A DNA stretch of 64,000 nt, from assembly GCA_910588975.1 (NCBI GenBank), contig CAJUSE010000007.1:1-64000 (forward strand), in the 5' to 3' direction. Below the pieces are notes generated by a model. The model was not told the origin of the DNA. It ran no database searches and saw only the letters and a program-made list of their open reading frames with translations. The stretch is from an uncultured Oscillospiraceae bacterium. GTDB taxonomy: Bacteria; Bacillota; Clostridia; Oscillospirales; Oscillospiraceae. The translations under genes were made by a program, and so were the position numbers. Of the stretch, positions 33,132 through 41,080 are shown piece by piece; the first letter of the stretch is position 1, and every line of letters begins with the position of its first letter.

Positions 33132-34511
33132 TTAGTTTGCTGTTGGTTTTCTCTTACCACTAAGAATGTTGCGCAGCATGACAAAGGCCGCCATGGCCAA
33201 TACAGTCTCAGCACAGAAGGTGGCATAGGCCAGACCGTAGAGGGGAACCAGCTTATTCAGGATGATGAGGGCGGGGATCTCCAGCACGATCTTCCGCAGG
33301 AAGGCAAAGATCAATGCAGTCTTACCATCGCCAATGGCCTGGTAAACGCCCACCCCCAAAAAGTCGATAAACTGGAAGGGCATGGCCAGCATAAAGCCCA
33401 CCAGGAAGGCGGCGCCGTAGGAAATGACCGACTCGGTTTGAATAAACAGGCCCATCAGGTTGCGGCCAAAGATGATGCACAGACCGGCCATGAGGATGAC
33501 CACGGCCACCATCCGCAGCGAGACATAGAGAATGGCGTCCTTCATCCGCTCCCGGTTTTCGCTGGCGTAATTGTACCCCACAAAGGGCATGATGCCCTGG
33601 CTGGCACCCATGGAGATCTGCATGGGCACCATCTGGATCTTGTGGGCGATGCCCATGGCAGCCATGACGTCAGCGCCGTAAGCGGCGGCAAAGTTATTAA
33701 AGATGGTCATGCTGGTGACATTGAGCAGGTTCTGGATGGAGGCGGGCACGCCCACGCCGAAGATGTCCATGGCGATGCGCTTATTGAAGCGGAACAGCTT
33801 GGGGTTTACCGACACCAGCGTCTTGCCCCGACGCACATAGAGCAGCACCAGGAAATAGCAGCAGGCCACGGTATTGGAAAGGAAGGTGGCAAGACCTGCA
33901 CCGGCGGCCCCCATACCAAAACCCCATGGCATGATAAAGATGGGATCCAGAATGATGTTGAGGATACAGCCGCTCATGGTACCGATACTGGCGTGGAGGG
34001 CCGCCCCCTCAGAACGGACCAGGAAGGCCAGCACCACATTCATAATGCCGGGGATGGCATTATACGTCACGGCCCAGAGCATATAGCTCTCGCTGGCGGC
34101 CAGAGTGGTTGCATCGGCCCCCAGCAAAGTGGCCAAAGGAGTACGGAAAATGCCGGTGAACAGGGCAAAGAGGGCAGAGCAGGTCAGAGCACAATAGACT
34201 CCGAAAACGGAAGAACGTCTCACCGCATCCTGATCTCCCCGGCCCATGGCCCGGCTCATGGCGCTGGAGGTACCCACGCCAAAAAGGTTGTTGATGGCGT
34301 TGAAGGCCAACAGAGCGGGAGAGGCCACCGACACCGCCGCCGTCTGAATAGCATCATTAAGCATACCCACAAAATAGGTATCGGCCAGAGAGTAGACCAC
34401 CATGACCAGAGAGGTCAGAATGGTGGGCAGGCACAGGCTCATCACTGCCTTGGGAACGGGGGCATGTTCAAATAGATATACCTTGTCATTCTTTGCTGTT
34501 TCCTTTGCCAT
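33132..34511 (-). CDS. MATE family efflux transporter
   Basis: A 459-residue multidrug/Na+ or H+ antiporter with 12 helices in two homologous halves; TSLVMVVYSLADTYFVGMLND and GMAAAGAGLATFLSN-type segments are MATE signatures. The substrate is unknown. It overlaps the 3' end of the marR gene by 26 bases, so the two are translationally coupled and presumably coregulated by that repressor. Confidence 0.93.
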   Translation of the reverse strand: MAKETAKNDKVYLFEHAPVPKAVMSLCLPTILTSLVMVVYSLADTYFVGMLNDAIQTAAVSVASPALLAFNAINNLFGVGTSSAMSRAMGRGDQDAVRRSSVFGVYCALTCSALFALFTGIFRTPLATLLGADATTLAASESYMLWAVTYNAIPGIMNVVLAFLVRSEGAALHASIGTMSGCILNIILDPIFIMPWGFGMGAAGAGLATFLSNTVACCYFLVLLYVRRGKTLVSVNPKLFRFNKRIAMDIFGVGVPASIQNLLNVTSMTIFNNFAAAYGADVMAAMGIAHKIQMVPMQISMGASQGIMPFVGYNYASENRERMKDAILYVSLRMVAVVILMAGLCIIFGRNLMGLFIQTESVISYGAAFLVGFMLAMPFQFIDFLGVGVYQAIGDGKTALIFAFLRKIVLEIPALIILNKLVPLYGLAYATFCAETVLAMAAFVMLRNILSGKRKPTAN

Positions 34512-35004
34512 AGTTCTTTTCTTGCGCTCCTTTCAAATTTTCTGCAATGCGGGTAAAGAAACCCAGAACCTTGTCCATCTCCTCCAAGGAGAAGCCCTGA
34601 TATACCAAATCGTGGAAGCCCTGCATATGCCTTCGATCCCGCTGGATCAGCTCCAGCGCCATTGGAGTAAGCCGGAGATAGATACTCTTTCCCACCCCGG
34701 CATCCTGGGTCAGGTAGCCCTTTTCTGTGAGACTGTTCACCGCCAGGGACACATGGGACTTGGCCATCTTATGGGTCCGAACCAGGTCGGCGGCGGTACG
34801 AAGGCAGGGATCATTGTCCAGGGCCAGAAGGACCTTGCGCTCCATGACGGTCAGCCCGTCATCCTCCATGATCCACTTGAAGGCGGCACTGTAGCCCTTT
34901 TCCAGTTGAACATAAAGAGTCCAAAGGGCATTCTGCCGAACAGGATAGTGGGGCTGATGGCCCTCCCCGGAACAAGGTCCGGCGGAAGGTCGGTTTGTGG
35001 CCAT
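34486..35004 (-). CDS. MarR family transcriptional regulator
   Basis: A 172-residue winged-helix regulator: LTVMERKVLLALDNDPCLRTAADLVRTHKMAKSHVSLAVNSLTEKGYLTQ (about 57-105) is the DNA-binding region. The first 30 residues are a non-conserved Pro/Gly-rich extension. ATG 35004 follows GGGAGG. It is the first gene of the marR-MATE operon, with an inverted repeat between its promoter and start, so autorepression is likely. Confidence 0.9.
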   Translation of the reverse strand: MATNRPSAGPCSGEGHQPHYPVRQNALWTLYVQLEKGYSAAFKWIMEDDGLTVMERKVLLALDNDPCLRTAADLVRTHKMAKSHVSLAVNSLTEKGYLTQDAGVGKSIYLRLTPMALELIQRDRRHMQGFHDLVYQGFSLEEMDKVLGFFTRIAENLKGAQEKNYGKGNSKE

Positions 35005-35022
35005 GGTATCGCCTCCCTTCAT

Positions 35023-35036
35023 GTTCAAAAACGAAC
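35023..35036. promoter_or_regulatory. Probable MarR operator
   Basis: The inverted repeat GTTCAAAAACGAAC lies just downstream of the -10 box, overlapping the expected transcription start of the marR-MATE operon, where repressor binding would block transcription. Confidence 0.55.
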
Positions 35037-35042
35037 ACGCAA

Positions 35043-35071
35043 ATTATATTCCTCTTGCTGAGGTCTGTCAA
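35043..35071 (-). promoter_or_regulatory. Promoter of the marR-MATE operon
   Basis: On the minus strand TTGACA (35071-35066) and TATAAT (35048-35043) with a 17-base spacer, a full consensus promoter. Confidence 0.85.
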
Positions 35072-35118
35072 GCGTTATTTCTATCACATGGGGCATACTG
35101 GTTTACGGAGGTGATCGG

Positions 35119-36423
35119 ATGGGATCACTGTGGCTGGAAACCACTACCTTACCTGACTACGGACCCCTGGAAAAAAGCCTAAACACCGATGTGCTCATTG
35201 TGGGCGGTGGTCTGGCGGGCGTGCTGTGTGCCCACCGTCTCACGGAGCTGGGGGTGGACTGCGTGCTGGTGGAGGCCGAGAATATCTGCGGTGGGGTCAC
35301 GGCCCACACCACCGCAAAGCTCACCGCACAACATGGCTTTCTCTACCGCACCCTGCTGGATCATTTTGGCCGGTCGGGGGCTGCTGCCTATCTGGAGGCC
35401 AACCTGACCGCTCTGGAGCGCTACCGCACTCTGTGCCAGCGCATTGACTGCGATTTTGAGGAGCGGGACAGCTACGTCTATACACTGGATGACCCGAAGG
35501 CAGCCCAGGAGGAGTTCTCTGCCCTTCAGGAGTTGGGCTATCCCGCCACATTGGAGCGCCAACTCCCCCTGCCCTTCCCCGTGGCCGGAGCGGTCCGCTT
35601 TCCTGACCAGGGACAGTTTCATCCCTTAAAGTTTGTCCGGGGCCTTCTCCCCGGCCTGACTGTCTATGCGCACTCCCCCATCCGCAAAATACGGCCGGGC
35701 TACGCCATCACCGACCAGGGTCATGTCGTCACCGCAAAGCACATTCTGATCTGCACCCACTTTCCCATGCTCAACCGTTGGGGGAGCTATTTCATCAAGC
35801 TCTATCAACACCGCTCCTACCTGCTGGCGCTAGAGGGCGCCCCTGCCCTGCCCGGTATGTATGTGGACAACGCCCAGGGAGGGCTTACCTTCCGCCCTTG
35901 CGGCCCCTATCTCCTCTTTGGCGGCGGCGACCACCGGACAGGCAAAGCGGGAGGCGGCTGGTCAGAGCTGGAGACGCTGGCACAGCGCTACTGGCCCAAG
36001 GCCCAGGTCAAGTACCGCTGGGCCACCCAGGACTGTATGAGTTTGGACGGCGTACCCTATATCGGTCCCTATTCCCCCTCTACGCCGGGGCTTTATGTGG
36101 CCACCGGCTTCAACAAGTGGGGCATGACAAACTCCATGGTGGCCGCCCTGCTCCTGGGGGACCTGGTCACCGGGCGGGATACACCTTGGGCAAAGCTGTT
36201 TGCCCCGAACAGGTCCATGCTCTGCCCCCAACTGTTCTCCAACCTGATTTCCTCTGCGGCAGATTTGCTTACTCCCACCCGTCCCCGCTGTCCCCATATG
36301 GGCTGCGCCCTGAAATGGAACAGCCAGGAGCACAGCTGGGACTGCCCCTGCCACGGCTCCCGGTTCCGGGAGGATGGGCAGCTCATCAACGGTCCGGCCC
36401 AGGAGGGACTGAGCCCCAAATAA
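35119..36423 (+). CDS. FAD-dependent oxidoreductase with C-terminal Rieske domain
   Basis: A 434-residue fusion. The N-terminal DadA-type flavin domain has DVLIVGGGLAGVLCAHRL (about 24-41, the dinucleotide-binding loop) and the late GVPYIGPYSPSTPGLYVATGFNKWG segment. The last 70 residues are a Rieske domain with CPHMGC and CPCHGS, two Cys and two His ligating a [2Fe-2S] cluster. The substrate is unknown. ATG 35119 follows CGGAGGTG. It is divergent from marR, with no evidence of shared control. Confidence 0.9.
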   Translation: MGSLWLETTTLPDYGPLEKSLNTDVLIVGGGLAGVLCAHRLTELGVDCVLVEAENICGGVTAHTTAKLTAQHGFLYRTLLDHFGRSGAAAYLEANLTALERYRTLCQRIDCDFEERDSYVYTLDDPKAAQEEFSALQELGYPATLERQLPLPFPVAGAVRFPDQGQFHPLKFVRGLLPGLTVYAHSPIRKIRPGYAITDQGHVVTAKHILICTHFPMLNRWGSYFIKLYQHRSYLLALEGAPALPGMYVDNAQGGLTFRPCGPYLLFGGGDHRTGKAGGGWSELETLAQRYWPKAQVKYRWATQDCMSLDGVPYIGPYSPSTPGLYVATGFNKWGMTNSMVAALLLGDLVTGRDTPWAKLFAPNRSMLCPQLFSNLISSAADLLTPTRPRCPHMGCALKWNSQEHSWDCPCHGSRFREDGQLINGPAQEGLSPK

Positions 36424-36463
36424 AAAAGAGCCGGCGGAATCGTTCCCGCCGGCCCTTTTCTCC
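36421..36463. terminator. Bidirectional terminator
   Basis: GCCGGCGG pairs with CCGCCGGC around AATCGTTC, followed by CCTTTTC and preceded by an A-run for the opposite strand. Confidence 0.85.
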
Positions 36464-36469
36464 TGTCGT

Positions 36470-36805
36470 TTACCAGTACCTGGCGTCCTGCCGGGCGTTC
36501 CGGTTTGTATAGGCACCGTAAGTGCCGTCGGGCACACCGTCCATCATGTCTGTCATGGCATCACCCACGCCCCGGGCCATATCGCCGGCACCCCGGGCCA
36601 CGTCGCCCACGGCATCGCCCACACCCCGGACCGTATCGTCCACCATGTCGCCGAGGCCCCGCTCCTTCCCCTGGATCCCCGCATTGTCACTGACTGCGGG
36701 ACTGGGAGCCGTGGACGGGGTCACGTCAGGAGCATCTGCACTTTTACAGGCGCCAAGCACCCCAGTCAGGGTCAAGGCCAGAGCCAAAAGGCCGATCTTT
36801 TTCAT
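36470..36805 (-). CDS. Small lipoprotein with GD-rich repeats
   Basis: A 111-residue lipoprotein: signal peptide with lipobox LGAC (Cys20), a Pro/Ser linker, then imperfect repeats of about seven residues (GVGDAVG, GAGDMARG, GVGDAMT) between about 62 and 90. The function is unknown. ATG 36805 follows GGAGGAGAGG. Similar repeat-bearing lipoproteins occur in related Clostridia, a comparison I recall rather than checked. Confidence 0.7.
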   Translation of the reverse strand: MKKIGLLALALTLTGVLGACKSADAPDVTPSTAPSPAVSDNAGIQGKERGLGDMVDDTVRGVGDAVGDVARGAGDMARGVGDAMTDMMDGVPDGTYGAYTNRNARQDARYW

Positions 36806-36923
36806 CTTTGCCTCTCCTCCTCATTTGGTCGTTGGAACAGCGGAATCTCCATCCGAGGAGTAGTGTACCCAAGGGCCGCTCTCTCACACCAGGGGAAATT
36901 TTCAAGTTTCCTTGTCCCCTTAT

Positions 36924-36962
36924 AAAAAGACGGCGCCCCTTATCAAGAAGCGCCGTCTTCCA
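36924..36962 (-). terminator. Terminator after gdhA
   Basis: On the minus strand AAGACGGCGC pairs with GCGCCGTCTT and is followed by TTTATAAGG. Confidence 0.8.
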
Positions 36963-36973
36963 AAAAAATATTG

Positions 36974-38314
36974 TTACACGATACCCTGGGCCAGCATGGC
37001 CTGAGCCACCTTCCAGAAGCCAGCAATATTGGCTCCGGCCACCAGGTCACCGGGGCGGCCGTACTCCGCTGCCGCCTGGGTCACATTTTGATAGATGTCC
37101 GCCATAATGGCACGGAGCTTTTCATCCACTGTCTCGAAGCTCCAGCTAAGCCGCTGGGAATTCTGGCTCATCTCCAGCCCCGAGGTGGCCACACCGCCGG
37201 CGTTGGCCGCCTTGGCCGGGGCAAAGAGGACCCTGCCCTCTCGCAAAATTTCCAATGCAGCGGGGGTGGTTGGCATGTTGGCCCCCTCGGCCACCGCCAT
37301 GCAGCCGTTGGCCACAAGGGCTCTGGCTCCCGCCTCGTCCAGCTCGTTTTGGGTGGCGCAGGGCAGGGCAATGTCACAGGGCACCGTCCAGATACCGGCA
37401 CTGCCCGGATTGTAGTGGGCACCTGTCCTGTTATACTCGCTGATCCGACCCCGGTGGACCTCCTTGATATCCCGGATCAAGTCCAGATCCACCCCATTCT
37501 CATCCACGATATAGCCCCCCGAATCGCTCATGGCCACCACCTTGGCCCCCAGCTCCATGGCCTTTTGGGCGGCGTAGATGGCTACGTTCCCCGAGCCCGA
37601 GATGACCACTCGCTTGCCCTCAAAGGAGGTCCCGGCGGAGCGGAGCATCTCCTGGGTGAAGTAGCACAGGCCGTGGCCCGTGGCCTCGGTACGGCCCAGG
37701 GAGCCGCCGTAGGGGATGCCCTTGCCGGTGAGGACCCCGGTAAAGGCATTGTTCATGCGCTTATACTGGCCAAAAAGATAGCCGATCTCCCGGCCTCCCA
37801 CTCCAATATCCCCGGCGGGCACATCGGTATCCGGGCCGATGTGCCGCTGCAGCTCAGTCATAAAGGACTGGCAGAAACGCATGATCTCCCCGTCACTTTT
37901 TTCCTTGGGGTCAAAGTCGCTGCCCCCCTTGCCGCCCCCCATGGGGAGGGTGGTGAGGGAATTTTTGAAGGTCTGCTCAAACCCCAAAAATTTGATGATG
38001 GATAAATTTACACTGGGGTGGAACCGCAGGCCTCCCTTGTAAGGGCCAATGGCTGAACTGTACTGGACCCGGTAGCCCCGGTTGACATGGACCCTCCCGA
38101 CATCGTCCACCCAGGGTACCCGGAACATCACCACCCGCTCGGGCTCCACCAGCCGCTCGATGATACCGTTTTGCTCGATCTCCGGGTGGCGCTCCACCAC
38201 CGGCTCCAGGGACTCCAGTACCTCCAGCAGAGCCTGGAGATACTCGCTCTCGTGGGGGTCCTTCTGTACCTGACGGTCATAGACCTCTTTCAAGTATGTA
38301 TTCTTCAGGGCCAT
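36974..38314 (-). CDS. gdhA: NAD(P)-dependent glutamate dehydrogenase
   Basis: A 446-residue hexameric-type GDH converting 2-oxoglutarate and ammonia to glutamate. The substrate domain shows KGGLRFHPSVN and PMGGGKGGSDFDPK with the catalytic Lys; the Rossmann domain has SGSGNVAIYAA (about 235-245). Length and motifs match the NADP-type bacterial enzyme. ATG 38314 has GGAG nine bases before it; the GTG-started extension to 38332 covers that site. It is monocistronic. Confidence 0.95.
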   Translation of the reverse strand: MALKNTYLKEVYDRQVQKDPHESEYLQALLEVLESLEPVVERHPEIEQNGIIERLVEPERVVMFRVPWVDDVGRVHVNRGYRVQYSSAIGPYKGGLRFHPSVNLSIIKFLGFEQTFKNSLTTLPMGGGKGGSDFDPKEKSDGEIMRFCQSFMTELQRHIGPDTDVPAGDIGVGGREIGYLFGQYKRMNNAFTGVLTGKGIPYGGSLGRTEATGHGLCYFTQEMLRSAGTSFEGKRVVISGSGNVAIYAAQKAMELGAKVVAMSDSGGYIVDENGVDLDLIRDIKEVHRGRISEYNRTGAHYNPGSAGIWTVPCDIALPCATQNELDEAGARALVANGCMAVAEGANMPTTPAALEILREGRVLFAPAKAANAGGVATSGLEMSQNSQRLSWSFETVDEKLRAIMADIYQNVTQAAAEYGRPGDLVAGANIAGFWKVAQAMLAQGIV

Positions 38315-38469
38315 GGCATCCAACTCCTTCACACATGCAGGCTGTGGACATTATAGCCGCCGGAGAGGGAAATTGCAAACAAAAAATGACGAACCTGCAA
38401 ACTGGGACAGGATGCCACTTTTTATTGCCCCGGGCCCAGCTTTGTGGTACACTACCCTTGGTGATAACA

Positions 38470-40083
38470 ATGATCCGTATTCAAAATCTCTCCCTTCCCC
38501 TTCTCTACGGGGAGGAGACCTTAAAACGAAAAGCAGCTAAGGCTCTGGGAGTATCCCCAGGGAGCCTCGGTGAGGTGCGCCTGCTCCACCTGTCGGTGGA
38601 TGCCCGAAAAAAGAGCAACGTCCACTACGTCTGCTCCCTGGGCGTCACGGTGGCCGATGAGGTGGGGCTGCTACGCCGCCTTCACGATACGTCCATCACC
38701 CCCTATGAACCGGCCCAATACATCTTCCCCCCGGTTCGGCGCACCTCCCCCCAGAAGCCTGTGGTGGTTGGCATGGGGCCTGCCGGACTCTTTGCAGCCC
38801 TGTTTCTGGCCCGAAACGGCATTCCCTCCCTTGTATTGGAGCGGGGCCGAAGTGTGGAGGAGCGGACCGGGGATGTGGAGCATTTCTGGCACACCGGGCA
38901 ACTGTCTACTACCTCCAATGTCCAGTTTGGAGAGGGGGGCGCCGGCACCTTCTCCGACGGCAAGCTGAACACAGGCACCCACGACCCCCGCATTTCCGCC
39001 GTTCTCTCGGAATTTGTCCGCCATGGGGCGCCGGAGGATATCCTCTACCAGAAAAAGCCCCATGTGGGCACTGATCTGCTCCAGGGGGTGGTAAAGTCCA
39101 TCCGGCAGGAGCTCATTGCCCTGGGCTGTGAGATCCGGTTTGAGCATCAACTCTACGCTTTGCGTACGGATGGCTGCCGTCTTACCGGAATCACTGTTAT
39201 GACCGAGACCGGGCCCTATGACCTGGACTGCGATGCTCTGGTCCTGGCCCCCGGCCATTCGGCCCGGGACACCTTTCGGATACTCTATGACACCGGGATC
39301 AGTATGGAGGCCAAGGCCTTTGCCATCGGCTGCCGCATCGAGCACCCTCAGGAGCTCATTTCCAAAAGCCAATATGGCCCTGCCTGGGACAAGCTGCCCC
39401 CGGCGGACTACAAGCTCTCCTGCCACCTGCCCACAGGTCGGTCGGCCTTCACCTTCTGCGTCTGCCCTGGGGGGCAGGTGGTGGCGGCGGCCAGCGGTTA
39501 CGGTCAGGTGGTGACCAACGGCATGAGCCTGCGCTCCCGGGACGGAGAGAACATCAACGGCGGGTTTTTGGTGGGGGTCTCCCCCGCCGACTTCGGCCCC
39601 GGCGTGTTGGACGGCATTGCCTTTCAGGAACGCTGGGAGCAAGCGGCCTGGGCCCTAGGCAGTGACGGAGCGCCTCCTGTCTTTGACGGCCATCGGCCCG
39701 TCTTTCACGCCCCAGTCCAGTCGGTGGCCGACTTCCTCGCCGGACGGCCCTCCAAGCGCTTGACGGGTATAGGCCCCACCTACCGCCCCGGGGTCACCCC
39801 CGCCAGTCTGGACGACTGCCTGCCCGACTATGTGTCCCACACCCTCCGCTCTGCCCTGCCCCTGCTGGAGGGCAAGCTCCACGGCTTTGCCGACGGCGGG
39901 GCGCTGCTTACCGGAGTGGAGACCCGCTCCTCCTCCCCGGTACGCATCCTTCGGGACGACACCTTCCAAGCCTCCCTCCGGGGTCTCTTCCCCTGTGGAG
40001 AGGGGGCGGGCTACGCCGGGGGGATCACCTCGGCCGCCGTGGATGGCATCCGGGTGGCCGAGGCGGTGGCCGGTTTGGCATAA
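38470..40083 (+). CDS. FAD/NAD(P)-dependent oxidoreductase, COG2509-like
   Basis: A 537-residue flavoprotein. An N-terminal ferredoxin-fold-like region (1-90) precedes the nucleotide loop PVVVGMGPAGLFAALFLARNG (about 98-118), an FGEGGAGTFSDGKL segment (about 160-173) and the C-terminal CGEGAGYAGGITSAAVDGIRVAEA closure. The family is common in anaerobes; its substrate is unknown. ATG 38470 has only GGTGAT upstream. A TACACT at about 38448 could be a -10, giving a very short leader. Confidence 0.85.
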   Translation: MIRIQNLSLPLLYGEETLKRKAAKALGVSPGSLGEVRLLHLSVDARKKSNVHYVCSLGVTVADEVGLLRRLHDTSITPYEPAQYIFPPVRRTSPQKPVVVGMGPAGLFAALFLARNGIPSLVLERGRSVEERTGDVEHFWHTGQLSTTSNVQFGEGGAGTFSDGKLNTGTHDPRISAVLSEFVRHGAPEDILYQKKPHVGTDLLQGVVKSIRQELIALGCEIRFEHQLYALRTDGCRLTGITVMTETGPYDLDCDALVLAPGHSARDTFRILYDTGISMEAKAFAIGCRIEHPQELISKSQYGPAWDKLPPADYKLSCHLPTGRSAFTFCVCPGGQVVAAASGYGQVVTNGMSLRSRDGENINGGFLVGVSPADFGPGVLDGIAFQERWEQAAWALGSDGAPPVFDGHRPVFHAPVQSVADFLAGRPSKRLTGIGPTYRPGVTPASLDDCLPDYVSHTLRSALPLLEGKLHGFADGGALLTGVETRSSSPVRILRDDTFQASLRGLFPCGEGAGYAGGITSAAVDGIRVAEAVAGLA

Positions 40084-40104
40084 ATAATAAAGCATCGACA
40101 AAGT

Positions 40105-40144
40105 GAGGGAGAAGTGCACACGCACTTCTCCCTCGTTGCTCTTA
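40105..40144 (+). terminator. Intrinsic terminator
   Basis: GAGGGAGAAGTGC pairs with GCACTTCTCCCTC, followed by GTTGCTCTT. The T-run is weak. Confidence 0.7.
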
Positions 40145-40176
40145 AGTATCAGGACAAAAGAACTGTTACTCTATTT

Positions 40177-40692
40177 TCAATACGGGAAATCTTTTTCTCC
40201 TAATGGAGTATAAACTTCATAATAGACCCAATTATCTGAGATAGATAAACATTCCCGAACCATGTGTGCAGCAAGTAATTTTTGCTCTTTCTCAGCTGTG
40301 GGAAGGAAAGCAATGCCTGATTGTATTTTTTCCCTAGAGGTAGTAAATGCGCAATAATCTAATTCTCCATCCCACATTGAAATGTATATGTCTTTGCATT
40401 TTGAAGATAAAAATATGTCTTCTATTGCATTTTTAACTTCTTGTGGTAGAGTTTCATTTGTCTCCACATCATCCCATCCATACCTCAGCACATTATTTCG
40501 ATGTGCTGAGACTGGTTTCTCTGATGGATTTTCGGTAAAATAGGTTACTATTACATTAAATGGAGCAGGATTTTTAACTTGGTAACTCCGTACAGACGGC
40601 TTATAAAACAAATAAAGTAGAAATATAAAAACAAGTAATAATGCTATTTGGGGAACCACTGTGCATTTTCGGCCTTTAATGGGTCGTTTCAT
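40177..40692 (-). CDS. AT-rich membrane-anchored protein of unknown function
   Basis: A 171-residue protein with a basic N-terminus (MKRPIKGRK), one membrane helix (about 12-30, IALLLVFIFLLYLFY) and a soluble outer domain. I recognise no family. Its DNA is far richer in A and T than every neighbour and its codons differ (many AAA, AAT, TTT), which points to recent acquisition. It sits 390 bases from an integrase gene. ATG 40692 follows AAAAGGGG. Confidence 0.7.
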   Translation of the reverse strand: MKRPIKGRKCTVVPQIALLLVFIFLLYLFYKPSVRSYQVKNPAPFNVIVTYFTENPSEKPVSAHRNNVLRYGWDDVETNETLPQEVKNAIEDIFLSSKCKDIYISMWDGELDYCAFTTSREKIQSGIAFLPTAEKEQKLLAAHMVRECLSISDNWVYYEVYTPLGEKDFPY

Positions 40693-40893
40693 AAAGTTCT
40701 ATCCCCTTTTTTACTGCACTATGGTCTTCGCCATAATATTCTTTAAGAAGATACTAGAAGCGAAAGAAATGATTCTTTTGTCTCGGTCAATGGATTGCAC
40801 TTCCTCACTTACAGAACTTTGAAACAAGAAAAGCACTCATCCCTTATTTGGGGTATCCTCTGTCTCATTATAATCACATTTGCCGCATAAATC

Positions 40894-40930
40894 AAGGCGG
40901 GATAAGGCTACACCTCGCCTTTTCTTTTTT
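40894..40930 (+). terminator. Intrinsic terminator, first of two
   Basis: AAGGCG pairs with CGCCTT around a 16-base loop, followed by TTCTTTTTT. Confidence 0.6.
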
Positions 40931-40937
40931 CACAGAC

Positions 40938-40976
40938 AAGCCCCTGCCCAATCCATATTTGGGCAGGGGCTTTTTG
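40938..40976 (+). terminator. Intrinsic terminator, second of two
   Basis: AAGCCCCTGCCCA pairs with TGGGCAGGGGCTT around a short loop, followed by TTTTG. No gene on either strand obviously ends here, so it may insulate the integrase. Confidence 0.75.
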
Positions 40977-41080
40977 CGCCTTTACTTTTCCAGCGCTAAT
41001 GTTTTATCTCCTTTCTTCCATTTTTATGTAAACCAGTGTAAAATTGTCAAATCTTGCTATCTGAAAGGAGATAGAAAAAT

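Larger units (their letters stand above)
40693..41080. other. AT-rich gap upstream of the integrase
   Basis: This 388-base stretch holds no supported gene. It carries two tandem terminators near its right end and otherwise low-complexity AT-rich DNA. I looked for direct repeats that could be attachment sites and saw none that were convincing. Confidence 0.5.

Noticed and set aside
33108..34475. Open plus-strand frame opposite the MATE gene
   Set aside because: The MATE frame has clear family signatures; the opposite frame is His/Gly-rich shadow translation.
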